Source: GCA-002282575 sp964646525 (GTDB taxonomy: Bacteria; Pseudomonadota; Gammaproteobacteria; Thiomicrospirales; Thiomicrospiraceae). Taken from it: 59,925 nt of DNA. The notes under the pieces were generated by a model. The model saw nothing but the letters and a program-made list of their open reading frames with translations. It did not search any database and was not told the DNA's origin. This document shows positions 34,220 through 41,663 of the stretch, piece after piece (position 1 is the first letter of the stretch; each line of letters starts with the position of its first letter). The DNA lies in assembly GCA_964646525.1 (NCBI GenBank), contig CAZYER010000003.1, positions 1 through 59,925 of the forward strand. The letters are read 5' to 3'. A program made the translations under genes and the position numbers.

Positions 34220-35338
34220 TTAATTCTTAGCTTCTGTGATAATCGCACCGCCTAGGCAGACTTCGCCATCATAAATAACGACAGACTGACCAGGTGTAAT
34301 GGCGCGTTGGGGTTGTTCAAAGGTAAGCTCGATGCGTTGATCGTCTGCATAGGTGAGCTGACAGGCTTGAGCGGGTTGACGGTAACGAATTTTGGCGCTC
34401 AGTGGCTGATGGATGGACGGTGCTTGATCGCACCAGTCGAGTTGGGTTGCCACTAGGCGACTTTTGAGCAAGGCAGGGTGGTTATGACCTTGCACGACGA
34501 TGAGGCGATTAAGAGCCATATCTTTATCGGCAACAAACCAAGCGTCGTCTTCATTACCCTGTCCGCCACCGATGCCTAATCCTTTACGCTGTCCCAGTGT
34601 ATAAAAAGCGAGTCCAGTATGTTTGCCAACGACCTTGCCTTCTGGTGTGACCATGTCTCCAGCTTGTTGCTGGTCGAGGTAGCTTTGTAAAAAGTCTTTG
34701 AATTTGCGTTCACCAATAAAGCAAATACCGGTACTGTCTTTTTTATCGTGGGTAACAAAACCTTGCTGTTCGGCAATAGCGCGAACTGCTGGTTTTTCTA
34801 ACTCACCGACTGGGAATAGGGCGTGTGCTAGTTGTCTTTGTTTGAGTGTATATAAAAAGTAACTTTGGTCTTTGTTTTTATCTAGCCCAGTCAATAGCTC
34901 AAAATGTCCATTCTGGTAACCAATGCGCGCATAATGACCTGTGGCAATGCCATTGGCACCTAAGGCAAGTGCTTCATCTAAAAAGGTTTTGAATTTAATT
35001 TCTTTGTTGCACAAAATATCAGGATTGGGTGTGCGACCCGCTTGATATTCGGCGAGAAAATGAGCAAAAACCCCTTCCCAATAGTGTTGTGAGAAGTTAC
35101 GAATATGCAAAGGAATACCAAGCTTATCGCAGACTTGCTGCGCGTCTAGCATGTCTTTGCGGGCTGGGCAGTAGTCGATGGTGTCGTCGCCTTCCCAGTT
35201 CTTCATAAACAAGCCTTCGATCTGGTAGCCTTGTTGTTGTAATAGGTAGGCAGTCACAGAAGAGTCTACCCCTCCTGACATGCCAACAATAATTTTAGTA
35301 CCAGGTTGTAACTGGCGAAATTGAGTATTTGTATTCAT
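34220..35338 (-). CDS. mnmA: MnmA tRNA 2-thiouridylase
   Basis: Makes 2-thiouridine at wobble position 34 of tRNAs for Lys, Glu and Gln using sulfur from the IscS-Tus relay. The 372 residues contain the PP-loop VGMSGGVDSSVTAYLL, the first catalytic Cys region (MKNWEGDD... DAQQVCDKLGIP) and the second catalytic Cys in DSTGICFIGERKF. The length is standard. It heads a minus-strand operon with hflD, diverging from the 96-residue hypothetical gene. Confidence 0.96.
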   Translation of the reverse strand: MNTNTQFRQLQPGTKIIVGMSGGVDSSVTAYLLQQQGYQIEGLFMKNWEGDDTIDYCPARKDMLDAQQVCDKLGIPLHIRNFSQHYWEGVFAHFLAEYQAGRTPNPDILCNKEIKFKTFLDEALALGANGIATGHYARIGYQNGHFELLTGLDKNKDQSYFLYTLKQRQLAHALFPVGELEKPAVRAIAEQQGFVTHDKKDSTGICFIGERKFKDFLQSYLDQQQAGDMVTPEGKVVGKHTGLAFYTLGQRKGLGIGGGQGNEDDAWFVADKDMALNRLIVVQGHNHPALLKSRLVATQLDWCDQAPSIHQPLSAKIRYRQPAQACQLTYADDQRIELTFEQPQRAITPGQSVVIYDGEVCLGGAIITEAKN

Positions 35339-35364
35339 GCGAGATATTCTAACAAATTAGGCTC

Positions 35365-35394
35365 CTGACAGGGCATAGCCTTTGACGTTATAAT
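35365..35394 (+). promoter_or_regulatory. Sigma-70 promoter for the hypothetical-slpA unit
   Basis: CTGACA (35365-35370) and a perfect TATAAT (35389-35394) are 18 bases apart. The site lies in the 87-base divergent gap between mnmA and the hypothetical gene, about 32 bases before its chosen ATG. Confidence 0.55.
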
Positions 35395-35425
35395 GAATCA
35401 TTTTTTGCAAACGACTGAGGCACTT

Positions 35426-35716
35426 ATGGCTACCAACTGGATCAAAATGGAGTGTGTGCCTTTACCAACGGCTAACTATCCCGAACTACTTGTTTATTGG
35501 AATCCAGATTCGGGTCAACTGTTGGGTGATCAAGTGGATTTGTTACATGATTTGGTAAGTCAAGCAATGAATCAAGGCATAAATGGCGCTGAGTTGTCTG
35601 ATCCTTACCGTAAGCCAAGTGAGTTGGCGATTATTTTAAGTCAGTTTTATATTCTCATTCCTGAGCCGATTGCAGAAGTGCCTCATTTTGTTGCTGCTTC
35701 TCAATTAGTTCAATAA
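35426..35716 (+). CDS. Conserved-looking hypothetical protein (96 aa)
   Basis: I do not recognise this protein. It is acidic, soluble, without signal peptide or membrane helix, and includes LLVYWNPDSGQLLGDQ and a helix LLHDLVSQAMNQGINGAELSDPY. ATG 35426 has GAGG six bases upstream; ATG 35393 would overlap the promoter -10 and is less likely. It lies 21 bases before slpA and probably shares its transcript. Confidence 0.7.
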   Translation: MATNWIKMECVPLPTANYPELLVYWNPDSGQLLGDQVDLLHDLVSQAMNQGINGAELSDPYRKPSELAIILSQFYILIPEPIAEVPHFVAASQLVQ

Positions 35717-35737
35717 GGTGACTTGGGTTAATTAGTA

Positions 35738-36133
35738 ATGATAAAAGTAGAATTTACGCTCTGTTTAAGTGACGGCACGCTGGTGGATAAAACAGAAGCA
35801 GGCGAAGTAATGGAGTTTGAGCCAGGTGATGGTCAATGGTTTCCGGCCTTAGAAAAGTGTGTCTTGTCTGTACCGATGGGAGAAACCATACAATTTTTAC
35901 TATCGCCAGAAGATGCTTTTGGCTATCCTGATCCCAGCCAAATACATTGGTTGGATAGAACCGATTTGGCTGATATTGAGCCGATTGTTAACGATATTGT
36001 CGAATTTAACCTACCCAATGGCGATGCGGTTGCGGCGCGAGTGTTAGTAGTAGAGTCGGATCGGGTGCAATGTGATTTTAGCCATCCGTTGGCAGGACAG
36101 GAATTAATTTTAGAAGTGAAGCGAGTAGATTAA
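35738..36133 (+). CDS. slpA: SlpA-type FKBP peptidyl-prolyl isomerase
   Basis: FKBP-fold prolyl isomerase/chaperone of the SlyD/SlpA group. The 131 residues show FTLCLSDGTLVDKTEAGEVMEFEPGDG, here as two halves of the FKBP fold, flanking an inserted-flap domain (LLSPEDAFGYPDP, HWLDRTDL). The His/Cys-rich metal-binding tail of SlyD is absent, which separates SlpA from SlyD. In many gammaproteobacteria slpA neighbours lspA/ispH; here it follows a hypothetical gene. Confidence 0.9.
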   Translation: MIKVEFTLCLSDGTLVDKTEAGEVMEFEPGDGQWFPALEKCVLSVPMGETIQFLLSPEDAFGYPDPSQIHWLDRTDLADIEPIVNDIVEFNLPNGDAVAARVLVVESDRVQCDFSHPLAGQELILEVKRVD

Positions 36134-36150
36134 CTTTATTTACTCTCTAA

Positions 36151-36228
36151 ACGAAGGAGATGTTTATTTTTGCGCTGACCGGCTGAGCGTAGCGATGGAA
36201 AGGCAAGCAAAATGAAGGTCTCCTTCGT
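36151..36228. repeat. 78-bp element with 10-bp inverted ends between slpA and sucC
   Basis: ACGAAGGAGA (36151-36160) and TCTCCTTCGT (36219-36228) are perfect inverted repeats. Inside them TTTTGC and GCAAAA form a second inverted pair, and CGCT/AGCG a third. There is no T-run for termination. It could be a small mobile-element remnant or an RNA hairpin in the sucC leader. The rest of the 124-base gap holds only the sucC ribosome site. Confidence 0.6.
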
Positions 36229-36257
36229 GGTTATGAATACTTAAACAAGGTGTCATC

Positions 36258-37427
36258 ATGAATTTACATGAATATCAAGCCAAAGAGCTATTAAGAAATG
36301 CGGGCGTTCCCGTCGCCAATGGGGTGTTGTTGTACGATGCGATTGGGGTACATGAAGAAATTTTAGAAGTCTTGGGTGATGCGCCTTGGGTAGTCAAAGC
36401 ACAAGTACATTCGGGTGCTCGCGGGAAAGCGGGTGGTGTGAAGCTGGTTCATAGTGTCGATGAAGCACGCAGTGAAACTGAGCGTCTGCTTGGTTCTCAA
36501 TTAGTGACCATTCAAACCGGTCCAGCAGGCTTGCCTGTCACCTCTGTACTCATTGAATCTGGCTGCGCCATTGCACAAGAATTCTATTTAAGCCTCACGC
36601 TCGATCGGGCGCGCAAAGGCTTCGCCTTTGTCGGCTCTGCTGATGGTGGTATGGACATTGAGGAGGTGGCTGAACATCACCCAGAACGCGTCATTAGTGT
36701 GTTTGTACCTTTTGGTGCTGGCTTGCAGCCGTTCGTGGCACGGACTTTAGCCTTTGGTATGAAACTCACTCCTGAGCAAATGAAAGGCTTTGCTGAGTTG
36801 GTGAAGCGTTTATATGATATGGCGCACAGCAGTGATGCCTTGATGCTCGAAATCAACCCCTTGGTGTGGACGAAAGACGGTCAGTGGTTGGCGTTAGATT
36901 GCAAAATTCAAATTGATGACAATGCACTTTACCGTCAAAAAGCCCTTGCTGATGAACGCGATTGGGCGCAAGAAGACGCGCGTGAAGTCGAAGCGGCACA
37001 GTGGGCATTGAACTATATTGCTCTCGATGGCGATATTGGTTGTATGGTCAATGGTGCTGGCTTGGCGATGGCAACCATGGACTTGATTCAACTTCACGGC
37101 GGTAAACCTGCCAACTTCTTAGATGTTGGTGGTGGTACGACACCTGAGCGCGTCGCGGCGGCCTTTAAGTTGATTCTCTCATCTTCAGATGTAAAAGCCA
37201 TTTTGGTCAATATCTTTGGTGGTATTGTGCGTTGCGATTTGATTGCCGGCGGTATTTTACAAGCGGTGAAAGAAGTCGGCTTAACGCTGCCTGTGGTGGT
37301 GCGTTTGGAAGGCACCAATGCCGATAAAGGTCGTGAAATGTTGGCTGCTTCGGGTTTAAATATTGTGGCAGAAAATGATTTAGAAACCGCCACCAAAACA
37401 GCGGTTCGCTTGGCGGGAGAAAAATAA
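36258..37427 (+). CDS. sucC: Succinyl-CoA ligase beta subunit
   Basis: TCA-cycle enzyme forming succinate, CoA and nucleoside triphosphate from succinyl-CoA. The 389 residues match SucC: MNLHEYQAKELLRNAGVPVA, the ATP-grasp KAQVHSGARGKAGGVK, and the C-terminal CoA-ligase part NGAGLAMATMDLIQLHGG with GGGTTPERVAAAFKLI. It overlaps sucD by one base (TAATG). Unlike E. coli, no sdh/sucAB genes flank it. A malate-CoA ligase (MtkA) is the nearest alternative but no serine-cycle genes are present. Confidence 0.94.
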   Translation: MNLHEYQAKELLRNAGVPVANGVLLYDAIGVHEEILEVLGDAPWVVKAQVHSGARGKAGGVKLVHSVDEARSETERLLGSQLVTIQTGPAGLPVTSVLIESGCAIAQEFYLSLTLDRARKGFAFVGSADGGMDIEEVAEHHPERVISVFVPFGAGLQPFVARTLAFGMKLTPEQMKGFAELVKRLYDMAHSSDALMLEINPLVWTKDGQWLALDCKIQIDDNALYRQKALADERDWAQEDAREVEAAQWALNYIALDGDIGCMVNGAGLAMATMDLIQLHGGKPANFLDVGGGTTPERVAAAFKLILSSSDVKAILVNIFGGIVRCDLIAGGILQAVKEVGLTLPVVVRLEGTNADKGREMLAASGLNIVAENDLETATKTAVRLAGEK

Positions 37428-38299
37428 TGAGTATTTTAGTTGATGCAAACAGCAAGGTGATTTGCCAAGGTTTTACGGGTAAACAAGGTACTTTTCACTC
37501 AGAACAAGCGATTGCCTATGGTACTAACCTAGTTGGTGGTGTCACCCCCAACAAAGGCGGTCAGACACATTTAGATCGTCCCGTTTTTAATACCGTGCGT
37601 GAAGCGGTTGAGCAAGCAGGGGCGAATGCCAGTATGATTTACGTACCGCCTGCCTTTGCCGCCGATTCGATTATCGAAGCGATTGAGGCGGAAATCCCAG
37701 TCATTACCTGTATCACCGAGGGTATTCCTGTTCGTGACATGCTCAAAGTGCGTGCGGCCTTAGTCGGTTCACAGTCGCGCTTGATTGGTCCTAACTGCCC
37801 TGGGTTAATTACGCCAGGCAGTTGCAAAATGGGCATTATGCCTGGCTTTATTCATCAGCCTGGTAAAATTGGTATTGTGTCGCGCTCAGGTACGCTGACT
37901 TATGAAGCCGTGTGGCAAACCACCCGTGCTGGCTTAGGTCAAACCACTTGTGTGGGCATTGGTGGCGACCCCATTGGTGGCATGAACTTTGTCGAAGTGT
38001 TGGAATTGTTTAACGCTGATCTAGAAACGCAAGGCATTATTATGGTCGGCGAAATTGGCGGTTCTGCTGAAGAAGATGCCGCTGAGTACATCAAAGCGCA
38101 CGTTAAAAAGCCTGTGGTGTCTTACATTGCGGGGGTAACAGCACCACCCGGTCGTCGCATGGGGCATGCTGGTGCGATTGTTTCGGGTGGTAAAGGTACA
38201 GCTGACGCTAAGTTTGCAGCACTCTCTGCTGCTGGTGTGTCGGTGGTGCGTACCCCGTCGCATATGGGTGAAGCGATGAAAGAGGCGTTTGGTGGGTAA
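37427..38299 (+). CDS. sucD: Succinyl-CoA ligase alpha subunit
   Basis: CoA-binding partner of SucC. The 290 residues begin MSILVDANSKVICQGFTGKQG and contain GTNLVGGVTPNKGG, the phospho-His region (SYIAGVTAPPGRRMGHAGAI with the active His) and PSHMGEAMKEAFGG at the end. The length is standard. It is translationally joined to sucC. After it the chromosome enters a 393-base stretch without an intact gene. Confidence 0.95.
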   Translation: MSILVDANSKVICQGFTGKQGTFHSEQAIAYGTNLVGGVTPNKGGQTHLDRPVFNTVREAVEQAGANASMIYVPPAFAADSIIEAIEAEIPVITCITEGIPVRDMLKVRAALVGSQSRLIGPNCPGLITPGSCKMGIMPGFIHQPGKIGIVSRSGTLTYEAVWQTTRAGLGQTTCVGIGGDPIGGMNFVEVLELFNADLETQGIIMVGEIGGSAEEDAAEYIKAHVKKPVVSYIAGVTAPPGRRMGHAGAIVSGGKGTADAKFAALSAAGVSVVRTPSHMGEAMKEAFGG

Positions 38300-38442
38300 T
38301 TTTTCGGAAGTTGATTATGCAAAAATCTGATTAAGGCATTCGTTAGCAACAGCGTTTTCATGTTCTGTATTAAGAATATGCAAGCTTAAGATGTGGTTGG
38401 AGACTTGATGATATCAATTGACTTAATCTGGACGTAACTCTA

Positions 38443-38559
38443 TTGAGAATTGTAAGTTGGAACTGTAATGGTGCACTGCGCAATAAGCTAGAAGTACTTA
38501 ATCAGTTGAGGCTCGACAAAAGAACACGGATTCAGGATTCAGTGATCATCTTCCATTAG
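38443..38559 (+). pseudogene. Decayed N-terminus of an endonuclease/exonuclease-phosphatase family gene
   Basis: Translation from TTG 38443 gives LRIVSWNCNGALRNKLEVL, a close match to the N-terminus of exonuclease III-like proteins (consensus MRIVSWNCNGA, with the metal-binding Asn). Homology then ends and the frame stops at TAG 38557-38559 after 38 codons. No further nuclease motifs follow before the toxin-antitoxin genes. This is the only recognisable coding remnant in 38300-38692; the rest is AT-rich and also holds the antitoxin control region. Confidence 0.7.
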
Positions 38560-38610
38560 TTTTGACTTTTGATAATAATTAATTGTAACAACATGATAAT
38601 TAATATATTT

Positions 38611-38660
38611 TAACTATATAGTTAAGCCCTAATGGCTATTTTTTTAGATAGTGATACAAT
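38611..38660 (+). promoter_or_regulatory. Palindromic operator and extended -10 promoter of the toxin-antitoxin operon
   Basis: TAACTATATAGTTA at 38611-38624 is a perfect 14-bp palindrome, a typical binding site for a dimeric antitoxin. Downstream, TG-A-TACAAT (38652-38660) is an extended -10 box; no good -35 is present. The antitoxin ATG is at 38693. Autoregulation through this palindrome is inferred. Confidence 0.6.
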
Positions 38661-38692
38661 AGTAGCACTTTTCTAATTTAAGGATTTGGACG

Positions 38693-38950
38693 ATGCGTGT
38701 TGAAGTAGTCACTCAGCTTAAACGTCATGCTACGGATATTTTGGCAGATTTGCACCTGAATAAAGAGCCAGTTTTGATTACCGAACATGGTAAGCCATCA
38801 GCTTACTTGTTAGATGTTGATGATTATGAACAATTACAAAATCGCCTAAGTTTGCTAGAAGGAATTGCGCGTGGCGAACGCGATTTATCGCAAGGTAAAA
38901 TGCTGACACATGAAGCAGCTAAGGAACGATTGAGTCAGTGGTTGAACTGA
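38693..38950 (+). CDS. Phd/YefM-family antitoxin
   Basis: The 85 residues follow the Phd/YefM plan: an N-terminal DNA-binding fold (TQLKRHATDILADLHLNKEPVLITEHGKPSAYLLDV in parts) and a C-terminal flexible tail that would neutralise the toxin (ERLSQWLN). AAGGA precedes the ATG. It overlaps the toxin frame by 13 bases, the usual antitoxin-first order. It lies in an accessory interval between sucD and the nitroreductase gene. Confidence 0.9.
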   Translation: MRVEVVTQLKRHATDILADLHLNKEPVLITEHGKPSAYLLDVDDYEQLQNRLSLLEGIARGERDLSQGKMLTHEAAKERLSQWLN

Positions 38951-39249
38951 TTTGGACAGAAGCGGCGCTGAGAGACCTCGAAGACATCGCAGACTACATT
39001 GCTTTGGATAAACCCGGAGCGGCTAAGGCATTCGTTGAACGTGTCTTTGAGTCGGTTGATCGTCTTAGGCTATTTCCAGAATCTGGCAGAGTGCCACCCG
39101 AGTTACCAGAATTTTCTTACCGTGAAATGATTTGTTCGCCCTGTCGCATTATTTATAAAATGACAGATCAAAAGGTCGCAATTCTATTCGTCATGCGCTC
39201 GGAGCAGGACTTGAGAAGACTGATGATGAGAAGCTACTTAGAGCATTAA
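38938..39249 (+). CDS. RelE/ParE-family toxin
   Basis: The 103 residues match the plasmid-stabilisation RelE/ParE fold: LIWTEAALRDLEDIADYIA, a central RLRLFPESGRVPPEL and the C-terminal REMICSPCRIIYKMTDQKVAILFVMR. Such toxins act either on ribosome-bound mRNA (RelE) or on gyrase (ParE); the sequence alone does not decide, though the segment LRLFPESGR is more ParE-like. GTG 38938 within the antitoxin gene is the start, with AAGGA about 12 bases upstream. Confidence 0.88.
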   Translation: MVELIWTEAALRDLEDIADYIALDKPGAAKAFVERVFESVDRLRLFPESGRVPPELPEFSYREMICSPCRIIYKMTDQKVAILFVMRSEQDLRRLMMRSYLEH

Positions 39250-39305
39250 GAATGCTATTATTTTTCTAACAGAACAGAAGTTCATATCATTTAAGGACGT
39301 CTTTA

Positions 39306-39962
39306 ATGCACCCCATCTTAACCGCAGCCCAACAACGTTACACCACCAAGGCTTTCGATGCGACTAAACGCATCAGCGATGCGGATATAGCACAGATTGA
39401 AGAACTCTTGCGTTTGTCGCCTTCTTCGATCAATTCACAGCCGTGGCATTTTGTGATTGCAGGTACCCCAGAAGGTAAAGCTTTGGTGGCGAAAGGGACA
39501 GAAGGGGCTTATGCCAGCAATGCGCCTAAGGTACTGAATGCATCGCATGTGGTGGTTTTGTGTACGCGCATGGATTTGGGTGCTGAACATTTACAACGCG
39601 TGGTTGATCAAGAGGATGTCGATGGACGCATTGCCAATGAAGCGGCAAAACTGGCAACGTATAAAGGTCGTTCATTCTTTCTCAATTTACACCGCTTTCA
39701 ACACCGAGATTTGCAACATTGGGCAGATAAGCAAGTGTATTTGGCCTTGGGAACGCTGCTATTAGGTGTGGCGGCGATGGGAATTGATGCTTGCCCGATT
39801 GAAGGCTTTGATAATGGTCTTTTAGATGATGCCTTGGGTTTGCGTGAACAAGGATTGAGCAGCACGGTGGTGGTGGCTTTGGGCTATCGCAGTGAAGCTG
39901 ATGCAAATGCCAAGCTACCTAAATCACGTTTTGCTGCTGAACAAGTTATTACGCGAATTTAA
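39306..39962 (+). CDS. NfsB-like oxygen-insensitive NAD(P)H nitroreductase
   Basis: FMN-dependent reductase of the NfsB/dihydropteridine reductase group. The 218 residues (E. coli NfsB has 217) begin with AAQQRYTTKAFDATKRI and contain LLRLSPSSINSQPWHFV, the FMN-binding part, and GIDACPIEGFD. Members reduce nitroaromatics and quinones as side activities. It is followed by a NUDIX gene 12 bases later, probably on the same transcript. Confidence 0.9.
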   Translation: MHPILTAAQQRYTTKAFDATKRISDADIAQIEELLRLSPSSINSQPWHFVIAGTPEGKALVAKGTEGAYASNAPKVLNASHVVVLCTRMDLGAEHLQRVVDQEDVDGRIANEAAKLATYKGRSFFLNLHRFQHRDLQHWADKQVYLALGTLLLGVAAMGIDACPIEGFDNGLLDDALGLREQGLSSTVVVALGYRSEADANAKLPKSRFAAEQVITRI

Positions 39963-39974
39963 TCTAAGCAAATT

Positions 39975-40466
39975 ATGGCATTGTGGCATCTAGGTGATAA
40001 TTTCACTTCCGATATCGTCGTGATTAGTGGGGAAAAAGCACAACGAAAGTTATTGCTCATTCGTCGCAAAAACGAGCCGTTTAAGGATTGTTGGGCGTTA
40101 CCTGGTGGTTTTGTTAATAGTTTAACGCCAGCTGGTGAAGCCTTTGTTTTTGCCGAAAGCCATGTGCAGGCAGCGCAACGAGAGTTACTAGAAGAAACGG
40201 GTGTATGCGTTGCTGAAACGGATTTGCAAATCATTGGTACTTATGACGCTTGGGGGCGAGATCCGCGTGCAGAAGGCGATCAGAGAGTGGTGACGCAGGC
40301 GTTTTTATATTGTGCTCAGGCTATGCCCGAAATAAAGGCCGGTGATGATGCTGCCGATGCACGTTGGTTTGCCTTGTCGTCGGTATTGAATGGTGATGTC
40401 GCCTTAGCTTTTGATCATGCCGATATGGTCAAAGCGGCGAGTAAGTTGGTTGCTCAGGCTTTATGA
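39975..40466 (+). CDS. NUDIX hydrolase
   Basis: Hydrolase of nucleoside diphosphates linked to another group. The 163 residues contain LLLIRRKNEPFKDCWALPGGF and the catalytic part of the NUDIX box E-x7-RELLEETGV intact. Between the GG and the first Glu of the box there are about ten extra residues (NSLTPAGEAFVFA). The substrate cannot be read from the sequence; ADP-ribose-type pyrophosphatases (NrtR/ADPRP group) look closest. Its stop overlaps the start of the PACE gene. Confidence 0.88.
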   Translation: MALWHLGDNFTSDIVVISGEKAQRKLLLIRRKNEPFKDCWALPGGFVNSLTPAGEAFVFAESHVQAAQRELLEETGVCVAETDLQIIGTYDAWGRDPRAEGDQRVVTQAFLYCAQAMPEIKAGDDAADARWFALSSVLNGDVALAFDHADMVKAASKLVAQAL

Positions 40467-40882
40467 CCATTACCCAGCGTAAGCTCTGGCAAGCATTGCT
40501 GTATGAAACAGGAGCAGTCATTGTTGTCACGCCTATTATTGTCTGGGTGTTTGATCATGATGTTGCATCTAGCTTTTGGTTGTCGGTGGCTATGTCCACT
40601 ATTGCTGTGGTGTGGAATTACCTGTTTAATTCTGGCTTTGAGGCATGGGAAAGAAAACAGTCGGTTAAAGGACGCAGCTGGCAACGTCGTTTAGCACATG
40701 GTGTTGGCTTTGAAGGTGGTTTGGCACTCTTTTTTGTGCCTCTGATTGCTTGGTGGTTATCGGTTAGTTGGTGGGTGGCATTTATCACCGATGCCAGTTT
40801 ATTGTTAGTGTTTTTCATTTACTCGATTGCCTTTACTTGGGCGTTCGATCGTGTCTTTGGTTTACCCGATTCGGCCCAATAG
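40463..40882 (+). CDS. PACE-family biocide/polyamine efflux transporter
   Basis: The 139 residues have four membrane helices arranged as two bacterial transmembrane-pair repeats: GAVIVVTPIIVWVFD, STIAVVWNYLFNSGFEAWE, then GLALFFVPLIAWWLSVSWW and FFIYSIAFTWAFDRVFG. The Glu/Asn in ETGAVIV and WNYLFN match the PACE signature of AceI. PACE proteins export chlorhexidine and short diamines by proton exchange. The start overlaps the NUDIX stop (ATGA). Confidence 0.9.
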   Translation: MTITQRKLWQALLYETGAVIVVTPIIVWVFDHDVASSFWLSVAMSTIAVVWNYLFNSGFEAWERKQSVKGRSWQRRLAHGVGFEGGLALFFVPLIAWWLSVSWWVAFITDASLLLVFFIYSIAFTWAFDRVFGLPDSAQ

Positions 40883-40933
40883 TCCAGAGCTGCTTTATAA
40901 TAGCTCCATAATAAAGTTAGATTAGGGAAAGTC

Positions 40934-41662
40934 ATGAGTGCTAAATTAAGCTACCCCAATTTATTGTTGGTCGTTTTCAGCCTTTTTTCGGCAAGTGTTT
41001 ACGCAGCGGAATCTCCCAAATCAGGAGAGTTTAATGGTGAAGGTGAATTGGGTTATAACAGTACCGCTGGTAACAGTAATAGTAGTAGTTTGAATGCCAA
41101 GTTGGGCATCAATTATTTACTGGCGGATTGGGAGCACAGCCTAAATTTAAGCACTGTTTCGGCACAAAATGAAGGCATTAATACGCGCGAACGCTATTTG
41201 CTCGATGGTCAAGCATCACGTACCTTTTCAGAGTTTTACTATGGCTTCGGCAAATTACGCTACGACAAAGACTTATTCAGTGGTTACGATTATCAAACCA
41301 ACATAACGGGTGGTATCGGTCGTCGTTTTTGGTTACCGAAAACAGAGGTATTCAATCTTGAAGTGGGTGCGGGTTATCAAGTTGATAGATTACAAAACCA
41401 GGCAGAGCAGTCGCATCCTATTCTCAGAACAGCATTAAAGCTGCGTTATCCGGTTAATGCACAACTAGGGATTTCACAAGACTTATTGGTGAATGCCGGT
41501 GAGTATAATACGCATGGTGAATCGGTAAGTGGCATTAAAGTTAAGATGACTGAATCGCTAGCATTGAAGCCGAGTTACACCTTAAAACATAATTCTAAGG
41601 TATTGGTGGGACGAGAGAATCTAGACACCTTAACTGCCTTAACCTTAGTTTATGGCTTTTAA
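40934..41662 (+). CDS. DUF481 outer-membrane beta-barrel protein (YdiY-like)
   Basis: The 242 residues have a signal peptide (cleavage near VYAAES, about residue 24) and a DUF481 barrel: GELGYNSTAGNSNSSSLNAK, RYLLDGQASRTFSEFYYGFG, RDLSGYD-like DLFSGYDYQTNITGGIG, and a C-terminal aromatic end LVYGF for outer-membrane insertion. Homologs include the salt-induced outer-membrane protein YdiY; function unknown. A TATAAT (40896-40901) lies 33 bases upstream between a 5-bp inverted repeat. Confidence 0.88.
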   Translation: MSAKLSYPNLLLVVFSLFSASVYAAESPKSGEFNGEGELGYNSTAGNSNSSSLNAKLGINYLLADWEHSLNLSTVSAQNEGINTRERYLLDGQASRTFSEFYYGFGKLRYDKDLFSGYDYQTNITGGIGRRFWLPKTEVFNLEVGAGYQVDRLQNQAEQSHPILRTALKLRYPVNAQLGISQDLLVNAGEYNTHGESVSGIKVKMTESLALKPSYTLKHNSKVLVGRENLDTLTALTLVYGF

Positions 41663-41663
41663 T

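Noticed and set aside
36258..38299. sucCD as malate-CoA ligase (mtkAB) of a serine-cycle methylotroph
   Set aside because: Sequence blocks fit ordinary succinyl-CoA ligase and no serine-cycle genes (hpr, sgaA, mcl, ppc) are nearby.
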